From Kiritimatiellia bacterium (GTDB lineage: Bacteria > Verrucomicrobiota > Kiritimatiellia > RFP12 > UBA1067): 7,870 nucleotides of DNA. A program made the position numbers and the translations under genes. Positions 5,811 through 7,870 of this stretch are shown in pieces (position 1 is the first letter of the stretch; every line of letters starts with the position of its first letter). The stretch is taken from NCBI GenBank assembly GCA_017459225.1, contig JAFUDL010000157.1, forward strand, positions 1 through 7,870, in the 5' to 3' direction. Below the pieces are notes generated by a model that did no database searches, was not told where the DNA came from, and saw nothing but the letters and a program-made list of their open reading frames with translations.

Positions 5811-6791
5811 TTAGCCAAACTTGAGTCCGTCGAATGCCGAGCCGATGTTCGAGAACGAATCGGTCTTGCCCTCGTTGGCCGCCATCCAGTCCTCGACGTC
5901 CTTCGCCTCCGCCTCGGCGGCGAGCTCTTCTGGCGTGCGCGGCTTAAGTGGCTTCGCCTGCGTCTGGCGGATCGAAAGCGATATGCGGTCGCGTTCCCAG
6001 TCGAGGGCGAGCACCTTCACCGTCACGAGGTCGCCTTCCTTCACGAAGTCGGAGGGCTTTACAACCTTGTCCCAGGAAATCTCGCGCGCCGGCACAAGCC
6101 CCTCCACTCCGCCGAGGTCCACGAACGCGCCGAAGTCGAGCACCTTCACAACGGTGCCGTTGTGCGTCTGGTCGACTGCGAGCGTGTCGCGAAGGTAGTC
6201 CTTGGCCTGCTGCAGCTCCTTCTCCTGCACGGCGCGGCGGCTCACGATGAGGTTGGCGCCGCGTTCGTCCTCGCCGTACTCCTGCACGAGGAAGGAGAAC
6301 GTCTTGCCCACGTATGGATTCTCGGCGCCGGGCGGAAGCTGGCGGCGGGAGCGGTCGATCTGCGAGTAGGGGCAGAAGCCGCGATGGCCTGCCACGGTGA
6401 CCTCATAGCCGCCCTTCACCTCCTTCACCACCTTGCCCTCGAGGGCGAGGTGGTTGTTGAAGGCGTGCTGGATGGTCTGGTCAATGGCGGCAACGGCGGC
6501 GGAGGACGCGACGTCGGCCTTCGCGAAGAGGAAGGCGTCGCGCTGCATCGCGACGAACGACACCTCGATCTCGTCGTTGCGGCGCACCGTGGGCTCGCCC
6601 TCCTCGTCGAGGACGTCCGAGACCGGAAGAAGTCCCACGCTCTTGGCGTTAACGTCCAAGGTCACGTACTCCTCGCCAACCGTAACAACACGCGCCTTCA
6701 CCGTGTCGCCCGGGTTGAAGCCCCTGCGGTAGCTCTTGAGCTGACTGTCGAGGAGCGAGGCGAAATCCATCATTGAAGCTTTGCTTGCCAT
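5811..6791 (-). CDS. S1 RNA-binding-domain protein with three S1 repeats (ribosomal protein S1-like)
   Basis: S1 domains are OB folds that bind single-stranded RNA; proteins made of several repeats act in translation initiation or RNA decay. The 326-residue product carries three. Repeat 1 is at about 27-92 (GDTVKARVVTVGEEYVTLDV). Repeat 2 is at about 115-186 (EGKVVKEVKGGYEVTVAGHRGFCPYSQI) and repeat 3 at about 206-275. Repeat 3 is the most canonical, with NGTVVKVLDFGAFVDL, EGLVPAREISW and RISLSIRQ. The C-terminal 50 residues are acidic and low in complexity. Ribosomal S1 usually has four to six domains, so this is a short form or a paralogue, and I give no symbol. The frame is open from a GTG at 6803; I prefer ATG at 6791, and a second option is the ATGATG at 6773-6768. 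None has a clear Shine-Dalgarno site, which is also true of rpsA in E. coli. It lies about 58 nt after the isomerase gene and 1 nt before the unknown gene. Confidence 0.88.
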   Translation of the reverse strand: MASKASMMDFASLLDSQLKSYRRGFNPGDTVKARVVTVGEEYVTLDVNAKSVGLLPVSDVLDEEGEPTVRRNDEIEVSFVAMQRDAFLFAKADVASSAAVAAIDQTIQHAFNNHLALEGKVVKEVKGGYEVTVAGHRGFCPYSQIDRSRRQLPPGAENPYVGKTFSFLVQEYGEDERGANLIVSRRAVQEKELQQAKDYLRDTLAVDQTHNGTVVKVLDFGAFVDLGGVEGLVPAREISWDKVVKPSDFVKEGDLVTVKVLALDWERDRISLSIRQTQAKPLKPRTPEELAAEAEAKDVEDWMAANEGKTDSFSNIGSAFDGLKFG

Positions 6792-6815
6792 ATTCTGCGT
6801 CACTGCTTTCGTTGA

Positions 6816-6842
6816 ATTCTATGCTGTCTTTAGAAGGGACAA
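6816..6842 (-). promoter_or_regulatory. Weak candidate promoter before the S1-domain gene
   Basis: On the minus strand TAGAAT (6821-6816, 5 of 6) follows TTGTCC (6842-6837, 4 of 6) at a short spacing of 15 bp. Transcription would start close to the GTG at 6803, leaving almost no leader. It could give the S1 gene its own expression, but the poor spacing makes simple read-through from the isomerase promoter about as likely. Confidence 0.3.
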
Positions 6843-6849
6843 GGGGGCG

Positions 6850-7698
6850 CTAGGCGTTCCAGCGGTCCTCGATGTACTTGGCGCTTGCGCGCAGAAGCTC
6901 CGCGCTGCCGCCAACCTCAAGCGTGGAGTACTTGATGTTCTTGTTGTCCTTGAGGACCTCGATCACGCCGGCGATGTCAATGCAGCCAGTGCCTACCTCG
7001 ATCGTGGAGAAGCCGCAGCCGAACACTGTGCCGCGCTTGGGGAGCCACTCCTCGCCGAGGTCCTTCCAGTGGATGTGGTAGATCTTGTCGTGGTACTTCT
7101 TTGCGAGGTCTACGGGGTTGGTGCCACCGAGCCAGCTGTTGCCGGTGTCGAGGTTGACGCCGAGGGAGTCGGGGTTGCCGAGGCGGTCCATTATGTCGGC
7201 GATGCCGTCGATCGTGTCGGTGAGCGGACCATGCTGCTCGAGGCAGAGCTTGATGCCGTAGTCCGCCGCCATTTTGCAGGGATTGTACAGCTTCTCCGCG
7301 GCGATGAACACCTTCTCTTTGTAGGTGAGCGACTTCGCCCACTCGCTCTTGGCGAACGTCTCGGTGGTGATCACGTACTCGATGCCCGCGCCCGCGGCGA
7401 ACTTGATGGCCTTCATGATTTCGGCGGTGGCGTAGTTGGCGGGGGAGGAGGGCTCCAGCAGGAGCGCGTGGGCGCTGAGGGTCATGATCTTCATTCCGTT
7501 GCGTTCGAAGATGCGCCGTATCTCGAAGGGGTTGTCGTCAAGGCTCACCGAGGCGGAGAGCCCGGCGCTCGCGAACATGCTGCCGCTCGAGTGCGTGTCG
7601 GTGATGTCCGCGTGCGTGAAGCCGTACTCGTGCGCGAGGCGAAGGTTGTTCTCGAGCGACGTGTATGGCTCAAGGCAGAGGAATACTCCAACGTTCAT
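6850..7698 (-). CDS. Sugar phosphate isomerase/epimerase-like TIM-barrel protein
   Basis: This 282-residue protein belongs to the xylose-isomerase-like TIM-barrel (AP endonuclease 2 fold) superfamily, whose members isomerise or epimerise sugars, inosose or hydroxypyruvate with a divalent metal. Four likely metal ligands are in order: E154 in CLEQHG, D184 in NLDTGN, H210 in IHWKD and E261 in LEVGG. H156, two residues after the first ligand, is also typical of these active sites. Length is normal for the family and there is no signal peptide, so it acts in the cytosol. Two ATGs stand side by side; the second (7698) is chosen because AGGAG lies 6 nt before it and only 3 nt before the first. Its promoter is the strongest on this side of the window, and the S1 gene follows after a short gap. 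The substrate cannot be read from sequence; IolE-, Hyi- or tagatose-epimerase-like roles are all possible. Confidence 0.88.
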   Translation of the reverse strand: MNVGVFLCLEPYTSLENNLRLAHEYGFTHADITDTHSSGSMFASAGLSASVSLDDNPFEIRRIFERNGMKIMTLSAHALLLEPSSPANYATAEIMKAIKFAAGAGIEYVITTETFAKSEWAKSLTYKEKVFIAAEKLYNPCKMAADYGIKLCLEQHGPLTDTIDGIADIMDRLGNPDSLGVNLDTGNSWLGGTNPVDLAKKYHDKIYHIHWKDLGEEWLPKRGTVFGCGFSTIEVGTGCIDIAGVIEVLKDNKNIKYSTLEVGGSAELLRASAKYIEDRWNA

Positions 7699-7704
7699 CA
7701 TTGT

Positions 7705-7709
7705 CTCCT
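7705..7709 (-). promoter_or_regulatory. Ribosome binding site of the isomerase-like gene
   Basis: AGGAG on the minus strand lies 3 nt before the ATG at 7701 and 6 nt before the ATG at 7698. The second spacing is the workable one and decides the start. Confidence 0.75.
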
Positions 7710-7744
7710 GTTCTTATTCTGTTGTGGTTTGAAATCCGCGTAAT

Positions 7745-7753
7745 ATTATATCA
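7745..7753 (-). promoter_or_regulatory. Extended -10 promoter of the isomerase-like gene and perhaps the whole operon
   Basis: TGATATAAT on the minus strand is a perfect -10 with the TGn extension. No good -35 is found at 16-18 bp; the hexamer at 17 bp is GTATGA, 2 of 6. Transcription should start near 7738, giving a leader of about 40 nt with no room for a riboswitch. Confidence 0.68.
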
Positions 7754-7824
7754 AAATCTCGCGCGCTTCATACCATAATTCCGCACGCTTCTGGGAGAAC
7801 GGGCTTCCAGTCCGCTCCAAACTG

Positions 7825-7868
7825 CCGCAATGGCGCGCCTTGGACTAGCCATTGGCGCGCCATTGCGG
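7825..7868. repeat. Perfect inverted repeat with 15-bp arms, each holding GGCGCGCC
   Basis: The arm CCGCAATGGCGCGCC at 7825-7839 is matched exactly by its reverse complement at 7854-7868, with 14 nt between. Within the loop TGG (7841-7843) can pair with CCA (7849-7851), leaving a 5-nt tip. Each arm contains the palindrome GGCGCGCC, and the two copies start 22 bp apart. Neither side shows a run of T inside the window, so it is not a standard rho-independent terminator. It lies about 110 bp upstream of the isomerase transcription start. It could be an operator, an upstream gene's terminator without a T tail, or a repeat-element end. The rest of 7702-7870 holds the promoter and nothing else I can name. 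Confidence 0.85.
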
Positions 7869-7870
7869 AC

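Noticed and set aside
1123..6776. Long open frames on the plus strand, up to about 411 codons, for example 5541-6776, 3592-4599 and 1123-1761
   Set aside because: They lie opposite well-recognised minus-strand genes (SNF2, TatD, S1), have biased compositions rich in R, A, H and E, and show no family motifs. GC-rich coding DNA commonly leaves the opposite strand open.
6781..7743. A 320-codon plus-strand frame opposite the isomerase-like gene
   Set aside because: The minus-strand product has all four expected metal ligands, a ribosome binding site and a promoter. The plus-strand product is a valine/glutamate-rich shadow with no recognisable fold.

Overview
The window is a compact stretch of bacterial DNA with a mostly high GC content. 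Every gene I can support lies on the minus strand, so transcription runs from high to low coordinates. The visible set is large-type PurL, a SWIM/SNF2 helicase, a short TatD hydrolase, a three-domain S1 protein and a xylose-isomerase-like TIM-barrel protein. Together with Shine-Dalgarno sites on some genes only, this suggests a free-living or gut/environmental Gram-negative bacterium. A Verrucomicrobiota/Kiritimatiellota-type or other PVC lineage would fit, but this is a weak guess and no marker gene settles it.

Layout in transcription order: (1) 7870-7699 is intergenic, with a perfect 15-bp-arm inverted repeat at the window edge and a strong extended -10 promoter. (2) A sugar-phosphate isomerase/epimerase-like TIM barrel lies at 7698-6850. 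(3) An S1 RNA-binding-domain protein lies at 6791-5811. (4) An unrecognised 212-residue protein lies at 5809-5171. (5) A TatD-family metal-dependent hydrolase lies at 5168-4494. (6) A large SWIM-zinc-finger SNF2 helicase lies at 4497-1249. Genes 3 to 6 are packed with gaps of 1-2 nt or a 4-nt ATGA overlap and look like one operon. The isomerase may be its first gene, since only about 58 nt separate it from the S1 gene. (7) A VapBC-type toxin-antitoxin pair lies at 1147-496, with its own near-consensus promoter and palindromic operator. (8) The first 143 codons of purL lie at 430-1, with their own extended -10 promoter; the gene runs out of the window.

The S1 protein, TatD nuclease-like protein and SNF2 ATPase all belong to families that act on nucleic acids, so the operon may have a nucleic-acid theme, but nothing here proves a joint function. 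VapBC is clearly lower in GC than its neighbours and looks like an inserted accessory module between housekeeping genes. The most unusual feature is a five-copy heptanucleotide tandem repeat inside the SNF2 reading frame, in the linker between the two helicase lobes. Losing one copy would shift the frame and remove the second lobe. I see no complete, recognisable new defence or mobile system. No RNA genes, CRISPR arrays, transposases or convincing rho-independent terminators were found.
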